Of a stretch of DNA of 64,000 nt, positions 16,445-26,333 are shown piece by piece. Positions within the stretch are counted from its first letter, which is position 1. Each line of letters starts with the position of its first letter. The notes under the pieces were generated by a model that did no database searches, was not told the origin of the DNA, and saw only the letters and a program-made list of their open reading frames with translations. This stretch comes from Rhodothermales bacterium (GTDB lineage: Bacteria; Bacteroidota; Rhodothermia; Rhodothermales; JANQRZ01), in contig JBDUXZ010000008.1 of the NCBI GenBank assembly GCA_039944855.1, positions 1 through 64,000 on the forward strand, written 5' to 3'. Both the position numbers and the translations under genes were made by a program.

Positions 16445-16702
16445 ATGAACACGAACACCCAGCACGACCTCACCGAAGACTCTGTCTCCACCGAAGACTC
16501 TGTCTCGGAAACCATCACCATCGAAGGGATGAGTTGCGGCCACTGCGTCGGCGCCGTCCGCCGCGAGCTCGTAGCGCTCGACGGCGTCGAGGTCGAAGGC
16601 GTCGCCGTCGGCGAGGCCCGCATCCGCCGCGATCCCACGCGGGCAGACCGCGAGGCCGTCGAGGGTGCTATCGAGGACGCCGGCTTCACGCCCCGCGGAT
16701 AG
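16445..16702 (+). CDS. Heavy-metal-associated domain chaperone (CopZ-like)
   Basis: An 85-residue protein with one ferredoxin-like HMA domain carrying GMSCGHCVGAVRREL, the Cu(I)-binding CxxC with an extra His between the cysteines. The N-terminus contains a short tandem duplication (TEDSVSTEDSVSE). As a cytosolic copper chaperone it would deliver Cu(I) to the HMA domains or core of CopA, encoded just downstream. It lies 17 nt after the sigma gene and is probably cotranscribed with it. Confidence 0.88.
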   Translation: MNTNTQHDLTEDSVSTEDSVSETITIEGMSCGHCVGAVRRELVALDGVEVEGVAVGEARIRRDPTRADREAVEGAIEDAGFTPRG

Positions 16703-16728
16703 CCCACCCAGAGCGCGAGCCTGTCCTG

Positions 16729-16758
16729 CCGCCCCGGAGCCTCCGTGCCCCGGGGCGG
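16729..16758 (+). terminator. GC-rich hairpin between copZ-like gene and copA
   Basis: Arms CCGCCCCGG (16729-16737) and CCGGGGCGG (16750-16758) with a 12-nt loop. It lies 27 nt after the copZ-like stop and before the copA promoter. There is no strong T tract, so termination or mRNA-end stabilisation is inferred from position. Confidence 0.45.
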
Positions 16759-16780
16759 TCGCCGTGTAGGCGAGGTGCCC

Positions 16781-16809
16781 TGTAACCGGTGGGAGAGGGT
16801 GGCGTCTTC
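16781..16809 (+). promoter_or_regulatory. ECF-type promoter of copA
   Basis: TGTAACC (16781-16787), 15 nt, CGTCTTC (16803-16809). It is a near copy of the promoter of the CorE-like sigma gene. The predicted start near 16817 leaves a 17-nt leader to the copA ATG at 16834 and rules out the upstream in-frame ATG at 16789. Confidence 0.75.
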
Positions 16810-16833
16810 CCGGTGAACCTACCATCTACGACC

Positions 16834-19377
16834 ATGGTTACCCTGCGCTCCGCCCCGCCATCTCCGTCCGCCGATGCGTCGTCTGACGCCGAGGGCCTCT
16901 CGCTTTCGCTCCCCGTCGAGGGAATGACGTGCGCCTCGTGCGTCGGTAGTGTCGAGCGTGCACTCGGCCGGACCCCGGGTGTTACCGAGGCTTCAGTCAA
17001 CCTCGCGACGGAGCGGGCTACGGTCCGCGTCCGGCCCGGCACCGAGGCCGGGGCGCTCGTGGATGCCGTCGAGGCGACGGGCTACCACGTTCGCACCGAG
17101 GAGCGGGACCTCGGCATCCGAGGGATGACGTGCGCGGCCTGCGCCACCCGGGTCGAGCGGGCGCTCCGGCAGATCCCCGGCGTCCTCGACGCGACAGTCA
17201 ACCTCGCGACGGAGCGGGCACACGTCGTGCTCATCGCAGGGGCCGTGTCCACGCCGACGCTGGCCGAGGCCGTCGCCGAAGCGGGATACGAGGCGCTGAG
17301 GCTCGACGAGGCGGACGATCCGGCCGACGCAGAGCGCGCCGCTCGCGAGGCCGAGCGCTTGCGTCTGCGGCGACGCGTGCTGATCGCCGCCGCGCTCACG
17401 GCCCCGCTCTTCCTCCTAGAGATGGTGCCGATGCTCGTGCCCCCGCTCCATCACTGGCTGGCGGCGACGGTCCCCATCCAAGCGCTTCGGGCCGTCGCCT
17501 TCGTGCTCGCGACGGCCGTGCAGTTCGGGCCGGGGCGGCCGTTCTACCGCCACGGGCTCGCCGCCGTCCGCCACGGGAGCCCCGACATGAACACGCTCGT
17601 CGCGCTGGGGACGAGCGCGGCCTACGGCTACTCCGTCGTCGCCACCTTCCTCCCCTCGCTCCTGCCGGCGGGGACGGCCCACGTCTACTTCGAGGCCGGG
17701 GCCGCCGTCATCACCCTCGTCCTGCTCGGGAAGTACTTCGAGGCGCTCGCGAAGGGGCGGACGAGCGAGGCCGTCCGCCGCCTCCTCGACCTCCAGGCCA
17801 AGACGGCGCGCGTCCTCCGAGACGGGCACGAGGTCGAGGTCCCCATCGAGGCCGTCGCCCTCGACGACCGCGTCCGCGTTCGCCCCGGCGAGCGCATCCC
17901 CGTCGACGGCGTCGTTGAGACCGGGGCCTCGTTCGTGGACGAGTCGATGGTGACGGGCGAGCCCGTGCCCGTAGAGAAGGGCGAGGGCGACGAGGTGGTC
18001 GGCGGCACCGTCAACGGGACGGGCTCGTTCGTCTTCCGCGCCTCCCGTGTCGGGGCCGACACCGTGCTCGCGCAGATCGTCCGCCTCGTCGGCGAGGCGC
18101 AGGCGTCGCGGCCCCCGATCCAGGCGCTCGCCGACCGCGTCGTGGCCGTGTTCGTCCCGGTCGTGCTCGTCGTCGCGGCTCTCACGTTCGGGCTCTGGCT
18201 CGGGTTCGGGCCGGAGCCGGCCCTCCCGTTCGCGCTCGCCGCGGCCGTCGCCGTCCTCATCATCGCCTGCCCGTGCGCGATGGGCCTCGCCACGCCGACG
18301 TCGGTGATGGTGGGGACGGGGAAAGCGGCCGAGCTCGGCGTGCTCTTCCGCAAGGGCGAGGCGCTCCAGACGCTCCGCGAGGTCAGCGTCGTCGCCTTCG
18401 ACAAGACGGGGACGCTCACGATGGGCCGCCCCACGCTCACCGACCTCACCGTGATGACCGGCTTCGACCGCGACGCCGTACTCGGCCTCGTCGCAAGCGT
18501 GGAAGCCGCGAGCGAGCACCCCATCGCTCGGGCCATCGTCGAGTCGGCGGGGAGCGAGGGGCTCCCCACGCATACGGTCGACGGGTTCGAGGCCGTCCCA
18601 GGGCGCGGGGCGGTCGGGGTCGTGGCCGGTCGATCGGTGGCGGTGGGGTCCGGGCGGTTTCTGCGGGAACGCGGCGTCGATCCGGCCCCGCTCTTGGCCG
18701 AGGCCGAACGGCTCGCTGCTGAGGGCAAGACCCCGCTCTTCGCCGCCCTCGACGGTCGGCTCGCCGCCGTCCTCGCCGTCTCCGACCCCGTGAAGGAGGA
18801 GGCCGCGGCCGTCGTCGGATCGCTCCACGCGCGTGGCATCCGCGTCGCCATGATCACCGGGGACAACCGCACGACCGCCGCCGCCGTCGCCCGCCGCCTG
18901 GGGATCGACGACGTGCTCGCCGAGGTGCTCCCCGGCGAGAAGGCCGAGGCCGTGCGCCGTCTCCAGCATGCCGGCGGGAGCCGCCCCGTCCGGGTCGCCT
19001 TCGTCGGCGACGGGATCAACGACGCCCCCGCCCTCGCGACGGCCGACGTCGGGATCGCCATCGGCACCGGCACCGACGTCGCCGTCGAGGCGGCCGACGT
19101 CGTCCTCATGGCGGGCCACCTCGGCGGGATCCCCCGTGCCCTCGCCGTCTCGCGGGCGACGCTCCGCAACGTCAAGCAGAACCTGTTCTGGGCCTTCGCC
19201 TACAACGCCGCCCTCATCCCCGTGGCGGCCGGCGCGCTCTACCCGGCGTTCGGCCTCCTCCTCTCGCCCGTCCTCGCCGCCGCCGCGATGGGCCTCTCCA
19301 GCGTGTTCGTCCTCACGAACGCCCTCCGGCTGCGCCGATTCGAGCCGGAGACCGCTGCGGCCGGCCCGTTGGCTTAA
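16834..19377 (+). CDS. copA: Cu(I)-exporting P1B-1-type ATPase CopA
   Basis: An 847-residue ATPase with two N-terminal HMA domains ([15 protein letters not shown] and [15 protein letters not shown]) and eight predicted helices. The transmembrane copper site is [11 protein letters not shown]. Other landmarks are the [11 protein letters not shown] actuator loop, the phosphorylated Asp in [11 protein letters not shown], an HP motif ([10 protein letters not shown]) and [14 protein letters not shown]. It exports Cu(I) or Ag(I) from the cytosol. It has its own copy of the ECF promoter. The gene is followed by a CACCTT-TT-AAGGTG dyad and then copB. Confidence 0.95.
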   Translation: MVTLRSAPPSPSADASSDAEGLSLSLPVEGMTCASCVGSVERALGRTPGVTEASVNLATERATVRVRPGTEAGALVDAVEATGYHVRTEERDLGIRGMTCAACATRVERALRQIPGVLDATVNLATERAHVVLIAGAVSTPTLAEAVAEAGYEALRLDEADDPADAERAAREAERLRLRRRVLIAAALTAPLFLLEMVPMLVPPLHHWLAATVPIQALRAVAFVLATAVQFGPGRPFYRHGLAAVRHGSPDMNTLVALGTSAAYGYSVVATFLPSLLPAGTAHVYFEAGAAVITLVLLGKYFEALAKGRTSEAVRRLLDLQAKTARVLRDGHEVEVPIEAVALDDRVRVRPGERIPVDGVVETGASFVDESMVTGEPVPVEKGEGDEVVGGTVNGTGSFVFRASRVGADTVLAQIVRLVGEAQASRPPIQALADRVVAVFVPVVLVVAALTFGLWLGFGPEPALPFALAAAVAVLIIACPCAMGLATPTSVMVGTGKAAELGVLFRKGEALQTLREVSVVAFDKTGTLTMGRPTLTDLTVMTGFDRDAVLGLVASVEAASEHPIARAIVESAGSEGLPTHTVDGFEAVPGRGAVGVVAGRSVAVGSGRFLRERGVDPAPLLAEAERLAAEGKTPLFAALDGRLAAVLAVSDPVKEEAAAVVGSLHARGIRVAMITGDNRTTAAAVARRLGIDDVLAEVLPGEKAEAVRRLQHAGGSRPVRVAFVGDGINDAPALATADVGIAIGTGTDVAVEAADVVLMAGHLGGIPRALAVSRATLRNVKQNLFWAFAYNAALIPVAAGALYPAFGLLLSPVLAAAAMGLSSVFVLTNALRLRRFEPETAAAGPLA

Positions 19378-19391
19378 CACCTTTTAAGGTG
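19378..19391. promoter_or_regulatory. Short dyad upstream of copB
   Basis: CACCTT, TT, AAGGTG immediately after the copA stop and 68 nt before copB. The half-sites resemble the ends of the CusR-type boxes (ACCTT / AAGG) but with much closer spacing. It is therefore either a compact variant operator or chance similarity. Confidence 0.35.
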
Positions 19392-19458
19392 AGGGGATGC
19401 GACGTTCTCCGACGGGCGTCGTACCTACGGCTAGCGCATCCACCCAACCCTACGAACG

Positions 19459-21666
19459 ATGGATCGTCACCCGCACCACGACCCTAGCGATGAGCCTGGG
19501 CTGAAGCAGGCCGAGCTGCGCGAGGCTGCCCACGAAGGTCCCCACGGCTCCCACGCCGACGGCCACAAGAGCGCCGTCGAGGAGCACGACCCGGCCGAAC
19601 ACGCCCACGAAGCCCCCGACCACGCCCCGGCGCCCCACGACGGGCACGCGGGCATGGACCACGGCACGATGGATCACAGCGGGCGCGCTGGAGGGGGCGG
19701 GCATCACGAGCACCACGCGATGATGGTGGCCGACTTCCGCCGTCGGTTCTTCGTGAGCCTCGCCCTCACCGTCCCCATCGTCGCGCTCAGCCCGATGATC
19801 CAGGGCTGGCTCGGGTTCACGCTCACCTTCCCCGGCGCCGTGTGGGTGCTGGCCGCGCTCTCCGCGTTCGTCTACGTGTACGGCGGCTGGCCCTTCCTCA
19901 CCGGGTTCGTCGAGGAGGTGCGCGAGCGGCGGCCGGGGATGATGACGCTCGTGGCGATGGCGATCACCGTCGCCTTCGTCTACTCCCTCGCCGTCGTCCT
20001 CGGCGTCGAGGGGATGCTGTTCTTCTGGGAGACGGCCACCCTCATCGACCTCATGCTCGTCGGGCACTGGATCGAGATGCGGAGCGTGATGGGGGCGTCC
20101 GCCGCGCTCGAAGAGCTCGCCCGGCTGATGCCCGACGAGGCCCACCGCCTCACCCCGGACGGTTCCATCGAGGAGGTCCCCACCGCCTCGCTCCGCGCGG
20201 GCGACCGCGTCCTCGTCAAGTCGAGCGAGAAGGTGCCCGCCGACGGCGTCGTGGTCGACGGACGGAGCGCGGTCAACGAGGCGGCGCTGACGGGCGAGTC
20301 CGTTCCGGTCGAGAAAGGCGACGGCGATGAAGTCATCGCCGGGAGCATCAACGGTACGGGGGCACTCACGGTCGAGGTTCGGCGGATGGGGGAAGAGGCC
20401 TACCTCAGCCAGGTCATCGGGCTCGTTCGCGAGGCGCAGGCGTCGAAGTCGAAGACCCAGGACCTCGCCAACCGCGCCGCCTTCTACCTCACCGTCGTCG
20501 CGCTCTCCGTCGGCGCCCTCACGTTCGCCGTGTGGTTCTTCTTCACCGACGCCGGCCTCGGGTTCGCCGTCGAGCGCGCCGTGACGGTGATGGTCATCGC
20601 GTGCCCCCACGCGCTCGGCCTCGCCATCCCCCTCGTCGTCGCCGTCTCGACGAGCCTCAGCGCGAAGAACGGGCTCCTCATCCGCGACCGGGCCGCCTTC
20701 GAGCGGGCGCGGCTCCTCGACGCGCTCGTCTTCGACAAGACGGGGACGCTGACGGAGGGCCGCTTCGGCGTGACCGACGTACTCGTCGCCGAAGGCGTCG
20801 CGGAAGACGACCTCCTCGCGACGGCCGCCGCCGTCGAGGGCGGGAGCGAGCACCCCATCGCCGCCGGCGTCGTCCGCACGGCCGAGGAGCGAGGATTGGC
20901 GGTACCCGCCGTCGCTGACTTCGAGGCCATCACGGGCAAAGGCGTCCGAGCGACCGTGGGCGGCACCGAGGTCCAGATCCTCAGCCCCGGGGCCGTCGAG
21001 GCCGAGGGCCTAGCAGTACCTCCTTCACTCCACGACCGGGCCGAGGCGCTCGGCCGCGAAGGGAAGACCGTCGTGTGGGTGGTGCGGGGCGGGGCCGTGC
21101 AGGGCGCACTCGCGCTCGCCGACGTTGTTCGGCCCGAGTCGAAGGAGGCCATCGATCGTTTGCACGAACTCGGCGTCGAGGCCATCATGTTGACGGGGGA
21201 CAAGCGCGAGGTGGCCGAGCACGTCGCCCGCCAGATCGGCATCGACCGCGTGCTGGCCGAGGTGCTACCCGACCAGAAGGCGGCGGCGATCCGCGCGCTC
21301 CAGGCCGAGGGGAAGGTCGTCGCGATGACGGGCGACGGGGTCAACGACGCCCCAGCCCTCGCGACCGCCGACGTCGGGATCGCCGTCGGGGCCGGGACGG
21401 ACGTGGCCGTCGAGACGGCCGACGTGATCCTCGCCCGGAGCGACCCCCGCGACGCCGTCCGCATCGTGGCGCTCGCGCAGGCGACCTACCGGAAGATGGT
21501 GCAGAACCTGTGGTGGGCCGCCGGCTACAACGTCGTCGCGATCCCGCTCGCGGCGGGCGTGCTGGCGTGGGCAGGGATCGTGCTGAGCCCCGCCGTCGGC
21601 GCCGTGCTCATGAGCCTCTCGACGGTGATCGTCGCCATCAATGCCCGGTTCCTCCGCGTCGACTGA
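19459..21666 (+). CDS. copB: CopB-type copper ATPase (P1B-3, CPH motif) with His-rich N-terminus
   Basis: A 735-residue P-type ATPase. The first 90 residues are His-rich (EHDPAEHAHEAPDHAPAPHD, HAGMDHGTMDHS, GHHEHHAMM) and replace HMA domains. The membrane metal site is IACPHALGLAIP, the CPH signature of P1B-3 ATPases that move Cu(II), Cu(I) or Ag(I). The phosphorylation site [20 protein letters not shown] and [16 protein letters not shown] are intact. It follows copA by 81 nt and probably shares its transcript. Confidence 0.93.
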   Translation: MDRHPHHDPSDEPGLKQAELREAAHEGPHGSHADGHKSAVEEHDPAEHAHEAPDHAPAPHDGHAGMDHGTMDHSGRAGGGGHHEHHAMMVADFRRRFFVSLALTVPIVALSPMIQGWLGFTLTFPGAVWVLAALSAFVYVYGGWPFLTGFVEEVRERRPGMMTLVAMAITVAFVYSLAVVLGVEGMLFFWETATLIDLMLVGHWIEMRSVMGASAALEELARLMPDEAHRLTPDGSIEEVPTASLRAGDRVLVKSSEKVPADGVVVDGRSAVNEAALTGESVPVEKGDGDEVIAGSINGTGALTVEVRRMGEEAYLSQVIGLVREAQASKSKTQDLANRAAFYLTVVALSVGALTFAVWFFFTDAGLGFAVERAVTVMVIACPHALGLAIPLVVAVSTSLSAKNGLLIRDRAAFERARLLDALVFDKTGTLTEGRFGVTDVLVAEGVAEDDLLATAAAVEGGSEHPIAAGVVRTAEERGLAVPAVADFEAITGKGVRATVGGTEVQILSPGAVEAEGLAVPPSLHDRAEALGREGKTVVWVVRGGAVQGALALADVVRPESKEAIDRLHELGVEAIMLTGDKREVAEHVARQIGIDRVLAEVLPDQKAAAIRALQAEGKVVAMTGDGVNDAPALATADVGIAVGAGTDVAVETADVILARSDPRDAVRIVALAQATYRKMVQNLWWAAGYNVVAIPLAAGVLAWAGIVLSPAVGAVLMSLSTVIVAINARFLRVD

Positions 21667-21679
21667 CTGGGTGCACAAC

Positions 21680-22156
21680 ATGCTCCGGGGCTACCCCTCG
21701 CTCCCGCTGAAGCGCATCGCCCTGTGGGGCCTCGTCCTGAACGCCGTGTGGGAGTTCGGGCAGTGCACCGTTTTCTACGACATGTGGGACTGGGGCTTCT
21801 GGCGAGCGACGGCGTGGATGTGGGGTGCCATCCTCGGCGATGTCGTGATCGTCCTCGGCGTCGCGCTTGGCGCCGCGCTCATCGTCGGATCTGATCGGCT
21901 CCGTCCTCCGGACGTCGTCGGGTGGGCCGCGCTGCTCGGGGTCGGGTTCGTGGCGAGCGTCGGGCTCGAGTGGGCGGCGCAGGCCCTTGACTTGTGGGGC
22001 TACAGCGAGCTCATGCCGACGGTCACGGTCTTTGGGCATACCGTTGGGCTCTCGCCCGTCGTACAGGTGACCTTCATCCCTGCGATCTCCTTCTGGGGCG
22101 GCTCCAAGCACGTGCTCGAATCGGCCAACGAACGCTCTGGTCGTCAGGGCCCATGA
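21680..22156 (+). CDS. Small integral membrane protein of unknown function
   Basis: About 158 residues with four predicted membrane helices and a conserved-looking N-terminus (YPSLPLKRIALWGLVLNAVWEFGQC, with Trp, Glu and Cys at the first helix). Similar proteins are, to my recollection, often found beside metal-resistance genes in Bacteroidota and other groups, but I know no assigned function. An in-frame ATG at 21641 would overlap the copB end by 26 nt; the start at 21680 leaves 13 nt. It is probably the last gene of the copper operon. Confidence 0.65.
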   Translation: MLRGYPSLPLKRIALWGLVLNAVWEFGQCTVFYDMWDWGFWRATAWMWGAILGDVVIVLGVALGAALIVGSDRLRPPDVVGWAALLGVGFVASVGLEWAAQALDLWGYSELMPTVTVFGHTVGLSPVVQVTFIPAISFWGGSKHVLESANERSGRQGP

Positions 22157-22159
22157 CTA

Positions 22160-22180
22160 GGGCCTCAGGCCCGTCCTCTT
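22160..22180 (+). terminator. Candidate terminator at end of copper operon
   Basis: GGGCC-TCA-GGCCC hairpin followed by a pyrimidine-rich GTCCTCTTTA, 3 nt after the last copper gene and before the convergent ATPase fragment. The stem is short, so this is a weak call. Confidence 0.4.
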
Positions 22181-22211
22181 TAGGCACCTTCGACTCGTTC
22201 TTATAGCGCCC

Positions 22212-22717
22212 TCACTCTCGATAGGCGAGCAGCCGGAGCGCGTTGAAGACGACGAGGAGCGTGCTCCCCTCGTGGAGCGCCACGGCCGGGCCGATGCCGA
22301 GCCCGAAGATCGTCGCCGGGACGAGGAAGACGACCATGCCGAGGCTCATCCACAGGTTCTGCCGGATGATCCCCCGCGTCTTCCGGCTCAGCCCGACGGC
22401 GAACGGGAGGTGCCGGAGGTCGTCGGCCATCAGCGCCACGTCGGCCGTTTCGAGCGCTACATCGCTTCCCGCCGCGCCCATCGCGATGCCGACGGTCGCG
22501 TTCGCCATCGCGGGCGCGTCGTTGACGCCGTCGCCGACCATCGCGACCTTCGCCTCTCGGCTGAGCCGTTTGATCGTCTCGACCTTATCGTCGGGCATGA
22601 GGTCGCCGCGCGCCTCGTCGAGCCCAACGGCCTTTGCCACGGCGTCGGCCACGCGCTGGTTGTCGCCCGAGATCATCACCATCCGCTCGATGCCTATCGC
22701 AAGGAACCGAGCAATCG
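22212..22717 (-). pseudogene. 5'-truncated P1B-4 ATPase gene fragment
   Basis: It encodes the last 165 or so residues of a metal ATPase: MVMISGDNQRVADAVAKAVG, GDGVNDAPAMANATVG and the final HEGSTLLVVFNALRLL. It is nearly identical in protein sequence to the end of the intact ATPase at 28053-30548. Similarity extends upstream only to about 22717 (PIARFLAIGIER against TIARLRAIGIER in the intact copy), then stops abruptly. Without the membrane metal site and phosphorylation site it cannot pump. It forms a direct repeat with the intact copy around the mercury genes. Confidence 0.88.
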
Positions 22718-22809
22718 GGGTGCCACCTAGAATAAAACTGTTGGCGAATCTCGGAGAGCGGCCCTACATGCTCGACTAGGTCGCGTCGCTCGCGCATCGG
22801 CGGGTGGCG

Positions 22810-24168
22810 TCATACCATGTAGGGCACGTCGGAGGCGTGGGTGGGGTAGGCCCAGATCGTCTCGCGGAGCGCGCTCACAGGGATCCCGTGGCGGACTGCG
22901 AGCGCGAACACGTTGACGAGGTCGTCGACGCCCGGCCCGAGGAGGTGGGCTCCGACCACACGGTCCTCATGTGTGAGCACCTTGTATCCGGCCACCTCGG
23001 CCCGTACCCGGCGGTACGTGTACCAGGCGGCTGTGTCGCCCGCGTGGACCTCGACGTCGAGCTCGCGCTCGGCGGCCTCGGCCTCGGTCAGCCCGACGCG
23101 GGCGACGGGCGGGCCGGTGAAGGCGACCGACGGGACGCCCTCGTGGTTCGGCGTCCGGTGCAGGCCATCCAGGAGGTTCGAGGCGACGACGTGGGACTCG
23201 TGCGAGGCCACGGGCGTAAGCGGCGCACCGCCTGAGGCGGCACAGTCGCCGGCGGCCCAGACGCGCTCGTTCGAGACACTCCGGAGGTGGGCGTCGACGG
23301 TGACCCCGGCGTCGGTATGCTCGACCCCTGCGGCGCCGAGGTCGAGGTCCGTGATCTCGGGGACCCGTCCCGCTCCATGCACGACGAGGTCGGCCTCGAG
23401 CGTCTCGCGCTCACCGCCGTCCGTCTCGACGGTCACGCGGAACGCGTCACCCGAGCGCTCGACGCCGACGACCGACGTGCCGACGCGGAGGTCGACGCCG
23501 AGGTCGCGAGTGTGGTCGGCGAGGCGGCCCACGAGGTCAGGGTCGAACGCTTCGAGCGGGCGGACCCCGCGGTGGACGACGGTCACGTCGGCGCCGGCCC
23601 GGACGGCGATGTGGGCGAACTCCATCGAGACGTACCCGCCGCCAACGAAGAGGACGCGGCGCGGGAGCGCGCGGAGCCGGAGGAAGTCGGTGCTCGTCGC
23701 GACGTGCTCGGCGCCGTCGAACGGGAGCGGGACCGGGCGGGCGCCGGTCGCGACGAGGAGGTGCTCGAACGCGAGCCGCCGCTCGCCGCCCTCCGTCTCC
23801 ACGACGACGGCGTCCTCTGCCACGAGGCGGGCCCGGCCGTGGAGCGTCTCGATCCCCTTCTTCTGGAACCCGGCCTCCTTCGACTCGGGGACCGGCTCGG
23901 TGAACGTCAGCTTGAACGCCATGAGGTCGGCCCAGTCGACGCCGACGCGGCCGGCGGTCCCGTGCCCCTCCATCCTCCGGGCGAGGTCAGCGACGTGGGC
24001 GGCCCCGACGAGGACCTTCTTGGGGTCGCACCCGCGGAGGGCGCACGTGCCGCCGTAGGGCCGCGAATCGACGACGGCGACGCGCCAGCCGGCCGCGGCC
24101 GTCTTGTTGGCGGCGGTGGTGGCGGCGGCGCCGGTGCCGAGGACGACGAGGTCGTAGGGATCGGGCAT
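22810..24168 (-). CDS. FAD-dependent pyridine nucleotide-disulfide oxidoreductase (glutathione-reductase-like)
   Basis: A 452-residue flavoprotein. It has an N-terminal FAD dinucleotide fold (VVLGTGAAATTAANKTAAAG), a redox disulfide in GGTCALRGCDPKKVL, an NAD(P)H fold (RVLFVGGGYVSMEFAHIAVRAGADV), VWAAGDCAASGG for FAD, and a C-terminal dimerisation domain. It lacks the HMA domain and the C-terminal Cys pair of MerA, so direct mercury reduction is unlikely. It may keep thiols reduced or act on another substrate. It lies 12 nt after merA at the end of the mer operon. Confidence 0.85.
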   Translation of the reverse strand: MPDPYDLVVLGTGAAATTAANKTAAAGWRVAVVDSRPYGGTCALRGCDPKKVLVGAAHVADLARRMEGHGTAGRVGVDWADLMAFKLTFTEPVPESKEAGFQKKGIETLHGRARLVAEDAVVVETEGGERRLAFEHLLVATGARPVPLPFDGAEHVATSTDFLRLRALPRRVLFVGGGYVSMEFAHIAVRAGADVTVVHRGVRPLEAFDPDLVGRLADHTRDLGVDLRVGTSVVGVERSGDAFRVTVETDGGERETLEADLVVHGAGRVPEITDLDLGAAGVEHTDAGVTVDAHLRSVSNERVWAAGDCAASGGAPLTPVASHESHVVASNLLDGLHRTPNHEGVPSVAFTGPPVARVGLTEAEAAERELDVEVHAGDTAAWYTYRRVRAEVAGYKVLTHEDRVVGAHLLGPGVDDLVNVFALAVRHGIPVSALRETIWAYPTHASDVPYMV

Positions 24169-24180
24169 AGGGAGTCGGGT

Positions 24181-25968
24181 TCAGGCGGCGCAGCAGCTTA
24201 ACTGCCCGACGTCCTTCCGGAACGTGAGCGCGGCGAGCTTGACGGCCTCGGAGAGCGTGAGGTAGGCGTGGAAGGCGTCAGCGAGCTGCTGGGTCGTGAC
24301 GTCGTGGCGGATGGCGAGGGCGATCTCCATCAGGAGCTCCGACCCTTCGGGCGCCAGGACCCGGGCGCCGACGAGCCGGTCGGACTCTCGGTCGCGGATG
24401 AGGGTGATCGAGCCACGCGTGTCGCGGGCGGCGATCGCGCGCGGGACGTGCGCCATCGCGAGCGTCGTCGCCTCGGCATCGATCCCGGCCGCCTCGGCCT
24501 GGGCGAGGTCGAGGCCGACGCCCGCGAGTTGGGGGTCGGTGAAGACGACCCAGGGGAGCGCCGTGTAGTCTGCCTCCACCAGGGCCGCTCCCGAGCCGAG
24601 CCCTTCGCGGGCGTTACGCGCTGCGAGAGCACCCTCGTAGGCCGCTGTGTAGACGAACATCTTGTCGCCGAGCACGTCGCCGGCCCCGAACACGCCGTCG
24701 GCCGCCGTCCGGAGCGTGGCGTCGACAGGGAGGAAACCGCGGGCGTCGGGCGACACGCCGAGGGCCTCGAGGCCGAGGTCGTCCGTGTTGCCGCGGCGCC
24801 CGGTCGCGAGGAGGAGGTGCGAGCCGCGAACCTCGCCGGCCTCTCCGCCCCTCTCGAATGCCACGACGGTTTCGGCGTCCTCGCGGCGGACGGACCGGAG
24901 GGCCACGCCCGTGCGGACGTCGACGCCGTCGGCCTCCAGGTGATCCGTGAGCGCGTCACTGAGGGCCGTGTCTTCGCGCGGGAGGATCCGGCCGGACCGC
25001 TGGAGGAGCGTGACGGGGACGCCGAGGCGGGCGAACGCCTGGGCCACCTCGACGGCCACATACCCGCCGCCGAGTACGACGAGGCGGTCCGGGGCCGCCT
25101 CCAAGTCCCACAGCGTCTCGTTCGTGAGGAAACTCGCATCGGCGAGGCCAGGCACGTCGGGAACGAACGTCCGGGCACCGGTCGCGACGAGGACGGCCCG
25201 GGCGCGAAGGGTCCGGGCTCCGCCGTTGACCTCGACCGTGTGGAGGCCGTCCGCACGCCCCGCCAGCCGGGCGCGGCCAGCCACGAGCGTAACAGCGTCA
25301 TCGGCGCCCGCGACGTCGACGTACTTCGTCTGCCGGAGCTCGGCGGCGAGGGCGCGAACCTGGGCGAGGACGGAGCCGAAGTCCGTGACCCAGCCCGAGG
25401 TCTCGATGCCGTCGAACGCGGAGCGCTTGGCGCGGTGGACGGCCTCGGCTGCGCGGATCGTCGCCTTTGACGGCACGCACCCGACGTTGACGCACGTGCC
25501 GCCGATGGGGAGGCCGCCCTCGGCGTCGTTTACGATGGCGGCGCGCCCGCCGAGTTCACTCGTCTTGAGCGCGGCAGCGAACGCGGCCGAGCCGCCCCCG
25601 ACTACGATGAGGTCGTAGGCGTCGGGCGGGAGGTCGGAGGGCGCGGGCGGCTCGGGCAAGGGGGCGCCGTTGCCGGAGGGCGCGGGCGGCGCGTCGGACG
25701 GCGCGCCGTAGCCCGTGGCAGGACCGTCGCTCGGCGGAGCAGGCGGAGCCTCGCCGTCAACCGCGGCACGGTAGCCGGCGGACTCGACGGCCGCGACGAG
25801 GTCGGGGGGGGCGGCGGGGGCGTCCGCGTCGAGTGCGACGTCAGCCCGGCCGGACTCCCAGCCGGGAACGTCGGCCGAGATCACGCCGGGGACGGATTCG
25901 AGGGCATGGGAGACGTGGCGGGCGCAGCCGGCGCAGGTCATCCCGCCGATGGTGAGAGTAAGCGTCAT
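24181..25968 (-). CDS. merA: Mercuric reductase with N-terminal HMA domain
   Basis: A 595-residue enzyme reducing Hg(II) to Hg(0) with NADPH in the cytosol. It has an N-terminal HMA domain (GGMTCAGCARHVSHALE), a Pro/Ala/Gly-rich linker of about 45 residues, and an FAD fold (LIVVGGGSAAFAAALKTSELGG). The active disulfide is GGTCVNVGCVPSKATI, the NADPH fold is VVLGGGYVAVEVAQAFARLG, and the C-terminus ends SCCAA, the vicinal Cys pair that receives mercury. Start codon and upstream stop overlap by 4 nt (ATGA), so it is coupled to the upstream small mer gene. Confidence 0.95.
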   Translation of the reverse strand: MTLTLTIGGMTCAGCARHVSHALESVPGVISADVPGWESGRADVALDADAPAAPPDLVAAVESAGYRAAVDGEAPPAPPSDGPATGYGAPSDAPPAPSGNGAPLPEPPAPSDLPPDAYDLIVVGGGSAAFAAALKTSELGGRAAIVNDAEGGLPIGGTCVNVGCVPSKATIRAAEAVHRAKRSAFDGIETSGWVTDFGSVLAQVRALAAELRQTKYVDVAGADDAVTLVAGRARLAGRADGLHTVEVNGGARTLRARAVLVATGARTFVPDVPGLADASFLTNETLWDLEAAPDRLVVLGGGYVAVEVAQAFARLGVPVTLLQRSGRILPREDTALSDALTDHLEADGVDVRTGVALRSVRREDAETVVAFERGGEAGEVRGSHLLLATGRRGNTDDLGLEALGVSPDARGFLPVDATLRTAADGVFGAGDVLGDKMFVYTAAYEGALAARNAREGLGSGAALVEADYTALPWVVFTDPQLAGVGLDLAQAEAAGIDAEATTLAMAHVPRAIAARDTRGSITLIRDRESDRLVGARVLAPEGSELLMEIALAIRHDVTTQQLADAFHAYLTLSEAVKLAALTFRKDVGQLSCCAA

Positions 25969-26333
25969 GGGGCTACGTGAGGGGATACACGCGTGAGACG
26001 GAGGCGGAAGCGGGTCTCGCGCTCGACGTGGGCGCGGACGGCGGCGGGCGAGGTCTGCGCGTCGTCGAAGGTGACGTCGAGCGTGGGTCCCTCGAGGTCA
26101 ACGGCCGCCTCGCGAACGCCGGCGACAGCCTCGGCCGTCTCGACGAGGGTGTCGACGCACCCCGAGCAGAACGGGGCGGCGATCTCGAAGTGGGCGGTCC
26201 GGGCGGTGTCCGCGCGGGCTTCGAGCATGTGGGCGTCGGCCGTACGTGCGGCGACCGTGAACGAGGCTGGGCCGAGGCAGGGAACGCAGGCGAGGCCGCC
26301 CAGCGTGGCGGCGAACACGAGCGGACGGAGCAT
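25965..26333 (-). CDS. MerP-like exported HMA protein
   Basis: About 122 residues with a signal-like N-terminus (MLRPLVFAATLGGLACVPC) and a ferredoxin-like metal-binding domain carrying FCSGCVDTLVETAEAVAGV, a CxxC site. The likely role is periplasmic capture of Hg(II) for the MerT membrane part. The start at 26333 is chosen from the signal peptide; 26348 is an alternative. It overlaps merA by 4 nt. The 110 nt upstream, before merTP, contain a short hydrophobic reading frame without a start and no convincing gene. Confidence 0.75.
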   Translation of the reverse strand: MLRPLVFAATLGGLACVPCLGPASFTVAARTADAHMLEARADTARTAHFEIAAPFCSGCVDTLVETAEAVAGVREAAVDLEGPTLDVTFDDAQTSPAAVRAHVERETRFRLRLTRVSPHVAP

